A stretch of DNA of 64,000 bases from Stenotrophomonas maltophilia (GCA_002363385.1 DEVL01000003.1:1397750-1461749); one strand, 5' to 3'; shown: positions 33,095-42,153, counted from the stretch's first letter. The notes: generated from the sequence alone by a model not told the origin. Program-made: numbers and translations.

Positions 33095-35374
33095 ATGTTT
33101 GCCGTGGTTCCCGATCCGATTCCCGCGCGCATGAAAGGCCTCAACCGGGCCGAGATCTGCGACGCCAACTTCATCGATTTCGTGAAGCAGTGGCGCGGCG
33201 ATCCCGCCCCGACACCCGCCCCGGAGATGCCGATCCTGCCCGGCAGCACGCTGGACGCGCAGGGCTTTGCCGAACTGTTCGAATCCCAGCTGATCAGTCG
33301 CCACCTGGATCTGATGGCGCGCGTGCTGCGCGTGCAGAACAAGGTCTTCTATACCATCGGTTCGTCCGGCCATGAAGGCAATGCGCTGGTGGCACGCTTG
33401 GCCCGGCACACCGATCCGGCGTTCCTGCATTACCGCTCCGGCGGCTTCATGGCCGAGCGCTTCCGCAAGCTGCCGGGCATGGATCCGGTGATGGATGCGG
33501 CGCTTTCGTTCGCGGCCAGTCGGGACGATCCGGCCAGCGGCGGGCGCCACAAGGTGTGGGGCAGCAAGCCGCTGTGGGTGCTGCCGCAGACCTCCACGAT
33601 CGCCTCGCACCTGCCCAAGGCCTTGGGTACCGCGCTGGCCATCGAAAGCGGGCGACGCATCGGCCACACGCTGCCGATTCCCGAGGACAGCGTGGTGATC
33701 TGCTCCTTCGGCGATGCCTCGGCCAACCACGCCACCGCGCAGACCGCGTTCAACACGGCGGCGTGGGCGGCGTACCAGCGGCTGCCGGCGCCGATCCTGT
33801 TCGTCTGCGAGGACAACGGCATCGGCATCTCGGTGAAGACGCCGGACGGCTGGATCGCGCAGAGTTTCTCGCATCGCCCGGGCCTGGATTACTTCTTCGC
33901 TGATGGGCTGGATCTGGTGGAGGGGCATGCGCAGGTCGAGCGCGCGCTGGCGCATTGCCGGCAGACCCGCCGCCCGACCTTCCTGCACCTGCGCACCACG
34001 CGGTTGATGGGCCATGCCGGCACCGATTTCGAGATCGAATGGCGGCCGTTGCCGGAGCTGTGCGCGGCCGAGGCCAGCGATCCGCTGCTGCGCTCGGCGG
34101 CGATCGCGATGCAGTCCGGATGGATGACCGCCGGGCAGGTGCTGGATCTGTACGAGCGTGTGCGCGCGCGCTGTTTCGCGGCGGCCGCCGAAGCGGATCA
34201 ACGTCCAAAGCTGACCGCTCTCGCCGAGGTCATCGCCCCACTGGCGCCGTACTCGCCGGTGGCGGTCCATGCCGAAGCCACGCGCGTGGCCGCTGATGAC
34301 GCGCGTGCTGCCGCCTTCGGTGGTGAGGCGCAGTTGCCCGAAGCCCAGCCACCCCGCCATCTGGCGATCCAGATCAACCAGGCCCTGCACGATCTGATGG
34401 CCAAGTACCCGGCCACGCTGCTGTTCGGCGAGGACGTCGCGCAGAAGGGGGGGGTGTATACGGTCAGCAAGGGCCTGCTCACGGCGTTTGGCCCGCGCCG
34501 CGTGTTCAACACCCTGCTGGACGAAACCATGATCCTGGGCATGGCGCAGGGCCTGGCCAACCTGGGCATGCTGCCGATCCCGGAGATCCAGTACCTGGCC
34601 TACCTGCACAACGCGGTCGACCAGCTGCGTGGCGAGGCGTGCTCGCTGCAGTTCTTCTCCAACGATCAGTACCGCAACCCCATGCTGGTGCGCATTGCCG
34701 GGCTTGGCTACCAGAAGGGCTTCGGCGGGCATTTCCACAACGACAACTCGATCGCTGCGCTGCGCGACATTCCCGGCCTGGTGGTCGGCTGTCCGTCGCG
34801 CGGTGACGATGCGGCGATGATGCTGCGCACCTTGGCGGCGCTGGCGACCGTCGATGGCCGGGTCGCGGTGTTCCTCGAGCCGATCGCGCTGTACATGACC
34901 AAGGACCTGCACGCGCCGGGCGATGGGCAATGGCTGTTCCCGTATCCGGCACCGGACCAGGCCCTGGTGCTCGGCGAGGGTCGGGTCTACGCGCCGGAGG
35001 CCAATGACCTGGTCATCTTCACCTACGGCAATGGCGTGCCGATGAGCCTGCGGGCGGCACGGGCGATCGAGCAGCAGCTGGGTTGGCAGGTGCGGGTGGT
35101 CGATCTGCGCTGGCTGGTGCCGCTCAATGCGGGTTTCATCGCCGCGCAGGCTGCCGATGCCCAGCGCGTGCTGGTGGTCGATGAGGGGCGGCACAGCGCC
35201 GGGGTGGGCGAGGGCGTGATCACCGCGCTGGTCGAGGCCGGGCTGGGGCACCTGCCGATCCGACGGGTATGCGGAGCCGATACCTACACCCCGCTGGCGG
35301 GGGCAGCATTGTGCGTGCTTCCAAGCGACAATGCGGTATTGAACGCCGCCCTCGCGCTGGCGCAGGACCATTGA
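33095..35374 (+). CDS. Fused alpha-beta E1 of a thiamine-diphosphate 2-oxo acid dehydrogenase
   Basis: 759 aa. Residues 1-380 resemble branched-chain E1 alpha subunits (HYRSGGFMAERF, STIASHLPKALGTALA, and the ThDP motif GDASANH...EDNGIGIS, with Ala where GDG is usual). Residues 420-759 are an E1 beta transketolase-like domain (LLFGEDVAQKGGVYTVSKGL, EIQYLAYLHNAVDQLRGEA, VDLRWLVPLN, VVDEGRHSAGVGEG). Most BCKDH E1s are two genes; here they are one. No cognate E2/E3 adjoins. GGAGGG precedes the ATG. It is followed after 3 bp by asnB. Substrate unproven. Confidence 0.85.
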   Translation: MFAVVPDPIPARMKGLNRAEICDANFIDFVKQWRGDPAPTPAPEMPILPGSTLDAQGFAELFESQLISRHLDLMARVLRVQNKVFYTIGSSGHEGNALVARLARHTDPAFLHYRSGGFMAERFRKLPGMDPVMDAALSFAASRDDPASGGRHKVWGSKPLWVLPQTSTIASHLPKALGTALAIESGRRIGHTLPIPEDSVVICSFGDASANHATAQTAFNTAAWAAYQRLPAPILFVCEDNGIGISVKTPDGWIAQSFSHRPGLDYFFADGLDLVEGHAQVERALAHCRQTRRPTFLHLRTTRLMGHAGTDFEIEWRPLPELCAAEASDPLLRSAAIAMQSGWMTAGQVLDLYERVRARCFAAAAEADQRPKLTALAEVIAPLAPYSPVAVHAEATRVAADDARAAAFGGEAQLPEAQPPRHLAIQINQALHDLMAKYPATLLFGEDVAQKGGVYTVSKGLLTAFGPRRVFNTLLDETMILGMAQGLANLGMLPIPEIQYLAYLHNAVDQLRGEACSLQFFSNDQYRNPMLVRIAGLGYQKGFGGHFHNDNSIAALRDIPGLVVGCPSRGDDAAMMLRTLAALATVDGRVAVFLEPIALYMTKDLHAPGDGQWLFPYPAPDQALVLGEGRVYAPEANDLVIFTYGNGVPMSLRAARAIEQQLGWQVRVVDLRWLVPLNAGFIAAQAADAQRVLVVDEGRHSAGVGEGVITALVEAGLGHLPIRRVCGADTYTPLAGAALCVLPSDNAVLNAALALAQDH

Positions 35375-35377
35375 TAC

Positions 35378-37321
35378 ATGTGTGGATTGGCAGGCATGTT
35401 GCTGCCCGCTCCGGCAAGGGAGCAGGCAGCACTGGAAGAACAGGCGCGGCGCATGGGCGACGCATTGGTGCACCGTGGCCCGGATGACAGCGGGGTGTGG
35501 GCCGATGCCTCGGCCGGCATCGCGTTGGCGCACCGCCGGCTGAGCATCCTGGACCTGTCGCCGCTGGGCCATCAGCCGATGACCTCGGTGGATGGTCGTT
35601 ATGTGCTGGCCTACAACGGCGAGGTCTACAACTTTGCCGAACTGCGCGCCGAGCTGGAAGCGCTGGGGCATGGTTTCCGCGGCCATTCGGATACCGAAGT
35701 GCTGCTGGCCGCGATCACCGAGTGGGGCTTCGACGAGACCCTGCAGCGCAGCAACGGCATGTTCGCCATCGCCCTGTGGGACCGCGCCGAGCGCTGCCTG
35801 TGGCTGGCCCGCGACCGGGTCGGCAAGAAACCGCTGTACTACGGCTGGGCCGGTGAAGCGCTGGTGTTCGGCTCCGAGCTCAAGGCGCTGTGGCAGCATC
35901 CGGCCTTCGACAACGAGGTCGACCGCGATGCGCTGACCCTGCTGCTGCGGCTGGATTACATTCCCGCGCCGCACTGCATCCACGCACGCTGTTTCAAGCT
36001 GATGCCGGGTCGCGTGCTGCGGCTGGACGCCGAGGCGGTGGCCGCCGGCGCTGCCGCGCATCGCCCGGACCAGCTGCAGCAGCCGTTCTGGAATGCGCGC
36101 GAGCGCATGCAGCAGGCACTGGCCGCGCCGTTCACCGGCAACGAGGCCGAGGCTGAAGAGCGTCTTGATGCCGTGCTGCGCGACGCGGTGGCGCTGCGCA
36201 TGGTGGCCGACGTGCCGGTCGGCGTCTTCCTTTCCGGCGGCACCGACTCTTCGGTGGTGGCCGCCTTGATGCAGGCACAGTCAAGCCAGCCGGTGCACAG
36301 TTTCAGCATCGGCTTCACCGGCTCGGATCATGACGAGGCGCCGCTGGCCAAGTCGCTGGCCCAGCACCTGGGCTGCGATCACACCGAGCTGTATGTCAGC
36401 GGCGCCGATGCGTTGGCCGTGGTGCCCAGTCTGCCGGCGATGTTCGACGAACCCTTCGCCGATGCCTCGCAGGTGCCCACGGCGCTGGTCGCCAAGCTGG
36501 CGCGGCAGGGCGTGACCGTGGCGCTGTCCGGTGACGGTGGCGATGAACTGTTCTTCGGCTACACCCGCTACCAGCGGGCGATGCGCAATTGGCGCCTGCT
36601 GGGAAAGGTGCCTGCGCCGCTGCGGCGCTGGATGGCCAGCCATGCGCATACGCAGGGAGAGGCCTCGCGCACGGGCGGGCTGGCCGCGCTGCTGGCCGAG
36701 TCGGGCGCGCGCGGCATCGGCGATGTCTACCGCAACCGTATTTCGCGCTGGCGCGATCCGGTGGCGGCCGTTCGCGGTGCACAGGCGGCCGGCAGCTTCT
36801 ACGACCTGGCCGATCCGCTGCACGGTGCCGGCTCACCGGCGGACGCGATGATGCTGGCCGATTTCAGCACCTATCTGCCCGATGACCTGCTGTGCAAGGT
36901 GGACCGCACCAGCATGGCGGTCAGCCTGGAGGCGCGTGCACCGCTGCTGGACTGGCGGGTGGCCGAGTTCGCCTGGTCGCTGCCGATGGCCATGAAGCAG
37001 CGCGATGGCGTCAGCAAGTACCTGCTCAAGCGCGTGCTGGGCCGCTATGTACCGCAGGACATGGTGCACCGCCCCAAGCGTGGCTTCGGTGCCCCGGTCA
37101 GCGCGTGGCTCAAGGGCGACCTGCGTGGCTGGGCCGATGAACTGTTGGATCCGGCGCGGCTGGCCGAGGAGGGCGTGTTCAACGTCGAGGCGGTGGCGCC
37201 GCTGTGGCAGCAGTTCAAGCAGGGCGAGCGCAAGTGGCACACGCATCTGTGGAACGTGCTGATGTTCCAGGCCTGGCAGGCGCATTGGCGCAGCGTGCGC
37301 GCCGAAGTGACGCGCGCGTAG
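35378..37321 (+). CDS. asnB: Asparagine synthetase B, glutamine-hydrolysing
   Basis: 647 aa. Catalytic Cys2 after Met removal (MCGLAGML) opens the class II glutaminase domain (1-210: VHRGPDDSG, YNGEVYNF, GHSDTEVLL). The synthetase domain has the PP-loop VFLSGGTDSSVVA, LSGDGGDELFFGY and the late VHRPKRGFG. At 647 aa it is longer than E. coli AsnB (554) and closer to the AsnB3/exopolysaccharide-associated type, so amide transfer to a non-aspartate acceptor is possible. Starts 3 bp after the E1 gene. Confidence 0.9.
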   Translation: MCGLAGMLLPAPAREQAALEEQARRMGDALVHRGPDDSGVWADASAGIALAHRRLSILDLSPLGHQPMTSVDGRYVLAYNGEVYNFAELRAELEALGHGFRGHSDTEVLLAAITEWGFDETLQRSNGMFAIALWDRAERCLWLARDRVGKKPLYYGWAGEALVFGSELKALWQHPAFDNEVDRDALTLLLRLDYIPAPHCIHARCFKLMPGRVLRLDAEAVAAGAAAHRPDQLQQPFWNARERMQQALAAPFTGNEAEAEERLDAVLRDAVALRMVADVPVGVFLSGGTDSSVVAALMQAQSSQPVHSFSIGFTGSDHDEAPLAKSLAQHLGCDHTELYVSGADALAVVPSLPAMFDEPFADASQVPTALVAKLARQGVTVALSGDGGDELFFGYTRYQRAMRNWRLLGKVPAPLRRWMASHAHTQGEASRTGGLAALLAESGARGIGDVYRNRISRWRDPVAAVRGAQAAGSFYDLADPLHGAGSPADAMMLADFSTYLPDDLLCKVDRTSMAVSLEARAPLLDWRVAEFAWSLPMAMKQRDGVSKYLLKRVLGRYVPQDMVHRPKRGFGAPVSAWLKGDLRGWADELLDPARLAEEGVFNVEAVAPLWQQFKQGERKWHTHLWNVLMFQAWQAHWRSVRAEVTRA

Positions 37322-37353
37322 CGCCGCGCGTGCGGGTTCGTCTGGACGAAGGG

Positions 37354-37374
37354 CAGCCACGCCATGCGTGGCTG
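37354..37374. repeat. Short palindrome after asnB (REP-like)
   Basis: Perfect hairpin CAGCCACGC-CAT-GCGTGGCTG, in the same style as the SMAG palindromes but without the GTAG head. It could also slow transcription after asnB; there is no T-run. Confidence 0.55.
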
Positions 37375-37442
37375 ACGTCGCCTTCACCGTTGCCGAAGGT
37401 AAGCCCGCCTAGGCTGGGCCTTCCCCCAACGGAGCAAACGTG

Positions 37443-38003
37443 ATGGCCGAATACAAGATCGCCGTACTGGTCGGCAGCCTGCGCAAGGGCTCGCACAATC
37501 AGGCGTTGGCCCACGCGCTGGAGAAGCTCGCCGCCGGCAAGGCGGTGTTCTCCTACGTGGAGATCGGTGACCTGCCGCTGTACAACCAGGATTTCGACAA
37601 GGACTACCCCAGCCAGGGCGTCCGCCTGAAGCAGCAGATCCGGGATGCCGATGCGGTGCTGTTCGTCACCCCCGAATACAACCGCTCGGTCCCGGGCGTG
37701 CTCAAGAACGCCATCGACGTGGGCTCGCGCCCTTATGGCGACAGCGCTTTTGCCGGCAAGCCGGCGGCGGTGATCGGCGCCTCGGTCGGCGTGATCGGCA
37801 CCGCACTGGCCCAGCAGCACCTGCGCAACATCCTGGCCTACCTGGACATGCCGGTACTCGGCCAGCCCGAGGCCTTCCTGCACCTCAAGGAAGGGCTGAT
37901 CGACGCGCACGGCACGATCAGCAACGAGGGCACCAAGGACTTCCTGCAGGGCTTCGTGGACAAATTCATCGCGTGGGTCGGCACCCACGGCGGCACGCAC
38001 TGA
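37443..38003 (+). CDS. NADPH-dependent FMN reductase (quinone/chromate reductase type)
   Basis: 186 aa flavodoxin-like fold. FMN phosphate loop VLVGSLRKGSHNQAL and the isoalloxazine-binding FVTPEYNRSVPGVLKNAID, typical of the YieF/ChrR/ArsH-like NAD(P)H:FMN oxidoreductases. Expected two-electron reduction of quinones. Start ATG at 37443 has GGAG 8 nt upstream; the preceding GTG is less likely. Confidence 0.9.
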   Translation: MAEYKIAVLVGSLRKGSHNQALAHALEKLAAGKAVFSYVEIGDLPLYNQDFDKDYPSQGVRLKQQIRDADAVLFVTPEYNRSVPGVLKNAIDVGSRPYGDSAFAGKPAAVIGASVGVIGTALAQQHLRNILAYLDMPVLGQPEAFLHLKEGLIDAHGTISNEGTKDFLQGFVDKFIAWVGTHGGTH

Positions 38004-38042
38004 TCCACCGCGAGCGGGTCATGCATCTGCGATAATGGCGTG

Positions 38043-38067
38043 GACGGACGTCGCAAGGGCGTCCGTC
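38043..38067. other. Hairpin in dnaB leader
   Basis: GACGGACG / CGTCCGTC with a 9-nt loop, about 150 nt before the dnaB ATG and just downstream of GATAAT (38030-38035), a possible -10. Confidence 0.4.
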
Positions 38068-38133
38068 GCACGCGATGCGACGGCCCCGGCCGATCGTACC
38101 GGCAGGCGCCGGTATCCCCAGCTCATCCACTGT

Positions 38134-38142
38134 TTATCCACA
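38134..38142 (+). promoter_or_regulatory. Consensus DnaA box upstream of dnaB
   Basis: TTATCCACA is a perfect match to the DnaA recognition sequence, 75 bp before the dnaB ATG. A weaker relative (TCATCCACT) precedes it by about 3 bp. Confidence 0.6.
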
Positions 38143-38217
38143 GGGTTGTGCATGGCTGCGGGGCTCGCCGCGTGCCTACCATGTCCCACGCCTCACACTG
38201 CAGGAAGTACGTCCCCC

Positions 38218-39642
38218 ATGTCCGCCCGTTCTGGCTTCCGTTCCGACCGCAAAGACCGCGGTGACCGCTTTGATCGCGATGAGATGCGCATCGACGCCCT
38301 GCGCGTGCCGCCGCATTCGATCGAGGCCGAACAGGCGGTGCTGGGCGGGCTGATGCTGGCCCCGGAGAGCTATGACCGGGTCAACGACCAGCTGACCGAA
38401 ACCGACTTCTACCGCCGCGATCACCAGATGATCTACCGCGCGATCCGCGAGCTGTCCGAACGCGATCGCCCGTTCGATGCGGTGACCTTGGGCGAGTGGT
38501 TCGAATCGCAGGGCAAGATGGAGCTGGTCGGCGATGGCGCGTACCTGATCGAGCTGGCCAGCACCACGCCGTCGGCCGCCAACATCAGTGCCTACGCGGA
38601 GATCGTGCGTGACAAGGCGGTGCTGCGTCAGCTGATCCAGGTCGGCACCGACATCGTCAATGATGGCTTCCAGCCAGAGGGCCGCGAGAGCAGCGAGCTG
38701 CTCTCGGCAGCGGAAAAATCCGTGTTCGCGATCGCCGAGCAGGGCGCACGCGGCCGTACCGATTTCGTGGCGATGCCCGGTGCGCTGAAAGACGCCTTCG
38801 AAGAGCTGCGCAACCGCTTCGAGAACGGCGGCAACATCACCGGCCTGCCGACCGGCTACACCGATTTCGATGCGATGACCGCCGGCCTGCAGCCGACCGA
38901 TCTGATCATCCTGGCCGCGCGCCCGGCCATGGGTAAAACCACGCTGGCGCTGAACATCGCCGAGTACGCCGCGATCAAGTCCAAGAAGGGCGTGGCGGTG
39001 TTCTCGATGGAAATGTCGGCCTCGCAGCTGGCGATGCGTCTGATTTCCTCCAACGGCCGCATCAACGCCCAGCGCCTGCGTACCGGCCAGCTGGAAGATG
39101 AGGACTGGAGCCGGGTGACCGGTGCGATCCGGATGCTGAAGGAGACCAAGATCTTCATCGACGATACGCCTGGCGTGTCGCCGGAGATCCTGCGCTCCAA
39201 GTGCCGCCGCCTCAAGCGCGAGCACGACCTGGGCCTGATCGTCATCGACTACCTGCAGCTGATGAGCGTGCCGGGCAACAGCGAAAACCGCGCGACCGAA
39301 ATCTCGGAAATCTCGCGTTCGTTGAAGGGCCTGGCGAAGGAGCTCAACGTGCCGGTCATCGCGCTCTCACAGCTCAACCGCTCGCTGGAAACGCGTACCG
39401 ACAAGCGCCCGGTGATGGCCGATCTTCGCGAATCCGGCGCTATCGAGCAGGATGCGGACATGATCGTGTTCATCTACCGCGACGACTATTACAACAAGGA
39501 AACCTCGCCGGACAAGGGCCTGGCCGAGATCATCATCGGCAAGCATCGAGGCGGCCCGACCGGCTCGTGCAAGCTCAAATTCTTCGGTGAGTACACCCGG
39601 TTCGACAACCTGTCGCACGATTCGGTGGGTTCGTTCGAGTAA
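38218..39642 (+). CDS. dnaB: Replicative DNA helicase DnaB
   Basis: 474 aa hexameric fork helicase. The N-terminal domain (VPPHSIEAEQAVLGGLML) binds primase; the RecA-like C-terminal domain has Walker A ARPAMGKTTLALN, Walker B GLIVIDYLQLM, and the DnaB motifs MADLRESGAIEQDADMI and HRGGPTG with the arginine finger. The Arg/Asp-rich N-terminal tail (residues 1-24) precedes the conserved core. Start MSARSGFR selected over an upstream Ala/Pro-rich extension. A DnaA box lies in its leader. Confidence 0.97.
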   Translation: MSARSGFRSDRKDRGDRFDRDEMRIDALRVPPHSIEAEQAVLGGLMLAPESYDRVNDQLTETDFYRRDHQMIYRAIRELSERDRPFDAVTLGEWFESQGKMELVGDGAYLIELASTTPSAANISAYAEIVRDKAVLRQLIQVGTDIVNDGFQPEGRESSELLSAAEKSVFAIAEQGARGRTDFVAMPGALKDAFEELRNRFENGGNITGLPTGYTDFDAMTAGLQPTDLIILAARPAMGKTTLALNIAEYAAIKSKKGVAVFSMEMSASQLAMRLISSNGRINAQRLRTGQLEDEDWSRVTGAIRMLKETKIFIDDTPGVSPEILRSKCRRLKREHDLGLIVIDYLQLMSVPGNSENRATEISEISRSLKGLAKELNVPVIALSQLNRSLETRTDKRPVMADLRESGAIEQDADMIVFIYRDDYYNKETSPDKGLAEIIIGKHRGGPTGSCKLKFFGEYTRFDNLSHDSVGSFE

Positions 39643-39751
39643 GGCGTTTCATCGGCATATTCCCGGCTTCGTCGCAAACCCGTTGCAGCGCACCCGTGCA
39701 GGGCGCGATGGTGGTCTCGGGGCGGCGGGGTGCCGCCAATGGAGACTGACG

Positions 39752-39964
39752 ATGAAGACCCTGTTCGCGCTGGGCGTGTGGTGCCTGCTGTTCGTGCTGT
39801 GCTGGCCGCTGGCGATCCTGGCCCTGGTGGCGTGGCCGTTCGTGTGGCTGTTGAGCCTGCCGTTCCGGCTGGTCGGCATCACCTTCTCGGCGCTGTTTGC
39901 CTTCCTGGGGGCGCTGTTCATGCTGCCGGCCCGCGTGCTGGGTGGCCGTGCGGTGGTGGCATGA
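39752..39964 (+). CDS. Small membrane protein
   Basis: 70 aa, almost wholly hydrophobic with two predicted helices (about 4-30 and 36-60), rich in Trp/Leu/Phe. GGAG lies about 10 nt before the ATG. Its last four bases overlap the next gene (ATGA). No family recognised. Confidence 0.7.
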   Translation: MKTLFALGVWCLLFVLCWPLAILALVAWPFVWLLSLPFRLVGITFSALFAFLGALFMLPARVLGGRAVVA

Positions 39965-40224
39965 AGGCGCTGCTCCTGGTTGCCCTGGCGGCGCTGGCCG
40001 GCCCGGCATTGGCGCAGTCGCCGGCACCGTCCTCGGCGTGGCTGGAGCGCCAGCAGACGGCCGCTGCCGATGAGGCGGATGCGGCCGGGTCGATGTCTAC
40101 GAAAGCGCCCGAGGCCAAGGAGCGCTGTAGGGTCCTGAAGCAATGGAAGGTGGAGGACACCGTGGTCAAGCATCGCGTCTGTGACGACCCGCCCAAGCCG
40201 GTGGCGCCAGCCAAGCAAGGCTAA
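39961..40224 (+). CDS. Small exported protein
   Basis: 87 aa. Clear Sec signal peptide (MKALLLVALAALAGPALAQ, cleavage after ALA). The 68-residue mature peptide is polar, with two cysteines 18 residues apart (ERCRVL and RVCDDP) that may form a disulphide. Coupled to the upstream membrane protein by an ATGA overlap. Function unknown. Confidence 0.7.
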   Translation: MKALLLVALAALAGPALAQSPAPSSAWLERQQTAAADEADAAGSMSTKAPEAKERCRVLKQWKVEDTVVKHRVCDDPPKPVAPAKQG

Positions 40225-40499
40225 CGCCTGTAGAGCCGAGCCCATGCTCGGCTGAGGTTCGCAACGGCCAGCCGAGTATGCGGCCCTACAAAGTCGCCGG
40301 GGAAGTGGAACAGGGATTGGCCCGGCATGCTGTAGCGGATCCTGATCTGGTTGGCGCCAAGCGGGCTCACTTCAACCGGTTGCACCGACGCTCTGCGGTA
40401 GTCGCCTTCCATCAGTTCGGCTGCGCAGGCCAGCAGTGGAGCAAATGCTGCCATCGACATCACCGCAGCGGCGCGCGACGTGCGGGCGAGGGGAATCAA
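40221..40499 (-). CDS. Hypothetical small exported protein whose 3' end lies in a REP dimer
   Basis: 92 aa. N-terminal hydrophobic stretch (8-27) resembles a signal peptide ending CAAEL. The mature part (EGDYRRASVQPVEVSP...IRIRYSMPG) looks protein-like. The last ~22 codons are encoded by the SMAG-like pair at 40230-40289. Overlaps the convergent gene by 4 bp. Could be real or a chance frame; no SD is obvious. Confidence 0.4.
   Translation of the reverse strand: MIPLARTSRAAAVMSMAAFAPLLACAAELMEGDYRRASVQPVEVSPLGANQIRIRYSMPGQSLFHFPGDFVGPHTRLAVANLSRAWARLYRR
40230..40289. repeat. Inverted pair of SMAG-like REP elements
   Basis: The left element, GTAG plus AGCCGAGC-CCAT-GCTCGGCT (40230-40253), is an 8-bp-stem hairpin. 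The right one is inverted and looser, AGCCGAG...CCTAC (40270-40289). Together they form the GTAG...CTAC dimer typical of SMAG. Confidence 0.75.
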
Positions 40500-40586
40500 A
40501 CGAATGGACTTTCCTTCCTTGGTCAGATGCCTTGATCATTGAACCGCAGTATTGCAGGGTCAAGACACGCGACGCTGTTGCAGGCA

Positions 40587-40616
40587 ACAAAAAACCCCGC
40601 CGAGGCGGGGTTTTTC
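40587..40616. terminator. Terminator at the end of the OGDH operon
   Basis: AAAAAACCCCGCC-GA-GGCGGGGTTTTT; A-run and T-run on either side allow bidirectional action. It lies 49 bp beyond the lpdA stop. Between it and lpdA is another palindrome, GTGTGTGCCGGCC/GGTCGGCACACAC. Confidence 0.88.
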
Positions 40617-40664
40617 GTCTGCAGGTGTGTGCCGGCCAATGGTCGGCACACACCCGGATACAGC

Positions 40665-42101
40665 TCAGTTCGCCTTGTGGATCGCGCGCTTGCTGACGGC
40701 CATCGCGGCGTCATGCACCACTTCGGACAGCGACGGGTGGGCGTGGCAGATGCGCGCCAAGTCGTCGGCCGAACCACTGAACTCCATGGTCAGCACGCCT
40801 TCGTGCACCAGCTCGGAGACGTTCGCGCCGACCAGGTGCATGCCCAGGATGCGGTCGGTCTCAGCATGTGCCAGGACCTTCACGAAACCCGACGGCTCGA
40901 TCATCGCCACGGCACGGCCGTTGGCGGCGAACGGGAAGCTGCCCGCCTTGTACGGGATGCCTTCGTCCTTGAGCTGCTGCTCGGTCTTGCCGACCCAGGC
41001 CAGCTCCGGCTCGGTGTAGATGACCCACGGGATGGTGTCGAAGTTGACGTGGCCCGGCAGGCCTGCGATCAGCTCGGCCACGGCGATGCCTTCTTCGAAG
41101 CCCTTGTGCGCCAGCATCGGGCCGCGCACGCAGTCACCGACCGCCCAGACGCCAGCGACGCCGGTGTGGCAGTGCGCGTCCACTTCGATCTGGCCACGCT
41201 CGTTGATCTTGACGCCGGTGCCCTCGGCCAGCAGGCCCTTGGTGGCGGCGCGACGGCCAACGGCCACCAGCAGCTTGTCCACGATCAGGTTCTTCTCGCC
41301 TTCACCATCGGTGTAGGTGAGCGCGACTTCCTTCTTCTTGCCCTTGCCGGTCACCTCGGCCTTGGAGACCTTGGCGCCCAGGCGGATGTCCAGACCCTGC
41401 TTCTTGAATTCCTTCAAGGCGGTCTTGGCCACTTCGGCATCGGCCGCGGCCAGGAAGTCCGGCAGCGCTTCCAGGATGGTCACTTCCGAGCCCAGGCGCT
41501 TCCAGACGCTGCCCAGTTCCAGGCCGATCACGCCGGCACCGATCACGGCCAGGCGGGCCGGCACTTCGGTGAAGTCCAGGCCGCCGACGTTGTCGACGAT
41601 GGTCTCGCCGTCGAACTTGGCGAACGGCAGTTCGATCGAATCCGAACCGGCGGCGATGATGACGTTGGTGCCCTTCAGCTCGACTTCCGAACCGTCGTGC
41701 TGCTTCACCTTGACGATGTTGCCCGGCTGCAGCTCACCGAAACCGTAGTACGCGGTGACCTTGTTCGCCTTGAACAGCATGGCGATGCCGCCGGTGAACT
41801 GCTTGACGATCTTGTCCTTGCGGCCAACCATCGCCTCGACGTCCATCTTGGCGTCCTTGAAGCTGATGCCGTGGTCGCCAAAGATGTGGCCCATGTTCCA
41901 GAACTGACGCGAGGAATCCAGCAGCGCCTTGGACGGGATGCAGCCCACGCGCAGGCAGGTGCCGCCCAGGGCCGGCTTGCCGTCCTTGCCCAGCGCAGCG
42001 TCGATGCAGGCGGTCTTCAGACCCAGCTGCGCGGCGCGGATGGCGGCATGGTAGCCGGCCGGACCGGCACCGATGACGACGACGTCGAATTGTTCAGCCA
42101 T
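40665..42101 (-). CDS. lpdA: Dihydrolipoyl dehydrogenase (E3)
   Basis: 478 aa FAD enzyme that reoxidises dihydrolipoamide with NAD. N-terminal FAD motif VVVIGAGPAGYHAAIRAAQLG; redox disulphide GGTCLRVGCIPSKALL; NAD-binding VIGAGVIGLELGSVW; catalytic HAHPSLSE at the C-terminus. Third gene of the sucA-sucB-lpdA operon, the E3 of 2-oxoglutarate dehydrogenase. It is preceded by an 11-bp intercistronic hairpin. Confidence 0.97.
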   Translation of the reverse strand: MAEQFDVVVIGAGPAGYHAAIRAAQLGLKTACIDAALGKDGKPALGGTCLRVGCIPSKALLDSSRQFWNMGHIFGDHGISFKDAKMDVEAMVGRKDKIVKQFTGGIAMLFKANKVTAYYGFGELQPGNIVKVKQHDGSEVELKGTNVIIAAGSDSIELPFAKFDGETIVDNVGGLDFTEVPARLAVIGAGVIGLELGSVWKRLGSEVTILEALPDFLAAADAEVAKTALKEFKKQGLDIRLGAKVSKAEVTGKGKKKEVALTYTDGEGEKNLIVDKLLVAVGRRAATKGLLAEGTGVKINERGQIEVDAHCHTGVAGVWAVGDCVRGPMLAHKGFEEGIAVAELIAGLPGHVNFDTIPWVIYTEPELAWVGKTEQQLKDEGIPYKAGSFPFAANGRAVAMIEPSGFVKVLAHAETDRILGMHLVGANVSELVHEGVLTMEFSGSADDLARICHAHPSLSEVVHDAAMAVSKRAIHKAN

Positions 42102-42129
42102 TGAGATATTCCTTGTTTCTTTACCAGAA

Positions 42130-42153
42130 CCCCTCCGCGCAGGCGCGGAGGGG
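42130..42153 (-). other. Intercistronic hairpin between sucB and lpdA
   Basis: Perfect 11-bp stem CCCCTCCGCGC/GCGCGGAGGGG with a 2-nt tip and no T-run on the coding strand. More likely an mRNA-stabilising or processing structure than a terminator. Confidence 0.6.

Noticed and set aside
32795..36061. Open frame of over 1000 codons on the minus strand
   Set aside because: Antisense to the E1 fusion and asnB, both with intact motifs; composition is Arg/Gln/His-rich without any domain.
40615..40650. Palindrome GTGTGTGCCGGCC/GGTCGGCACACAC as a second lpdA terminator
   Set aside because: It has no T-run on either strand; more probably another REP-like element beside the true terminator.
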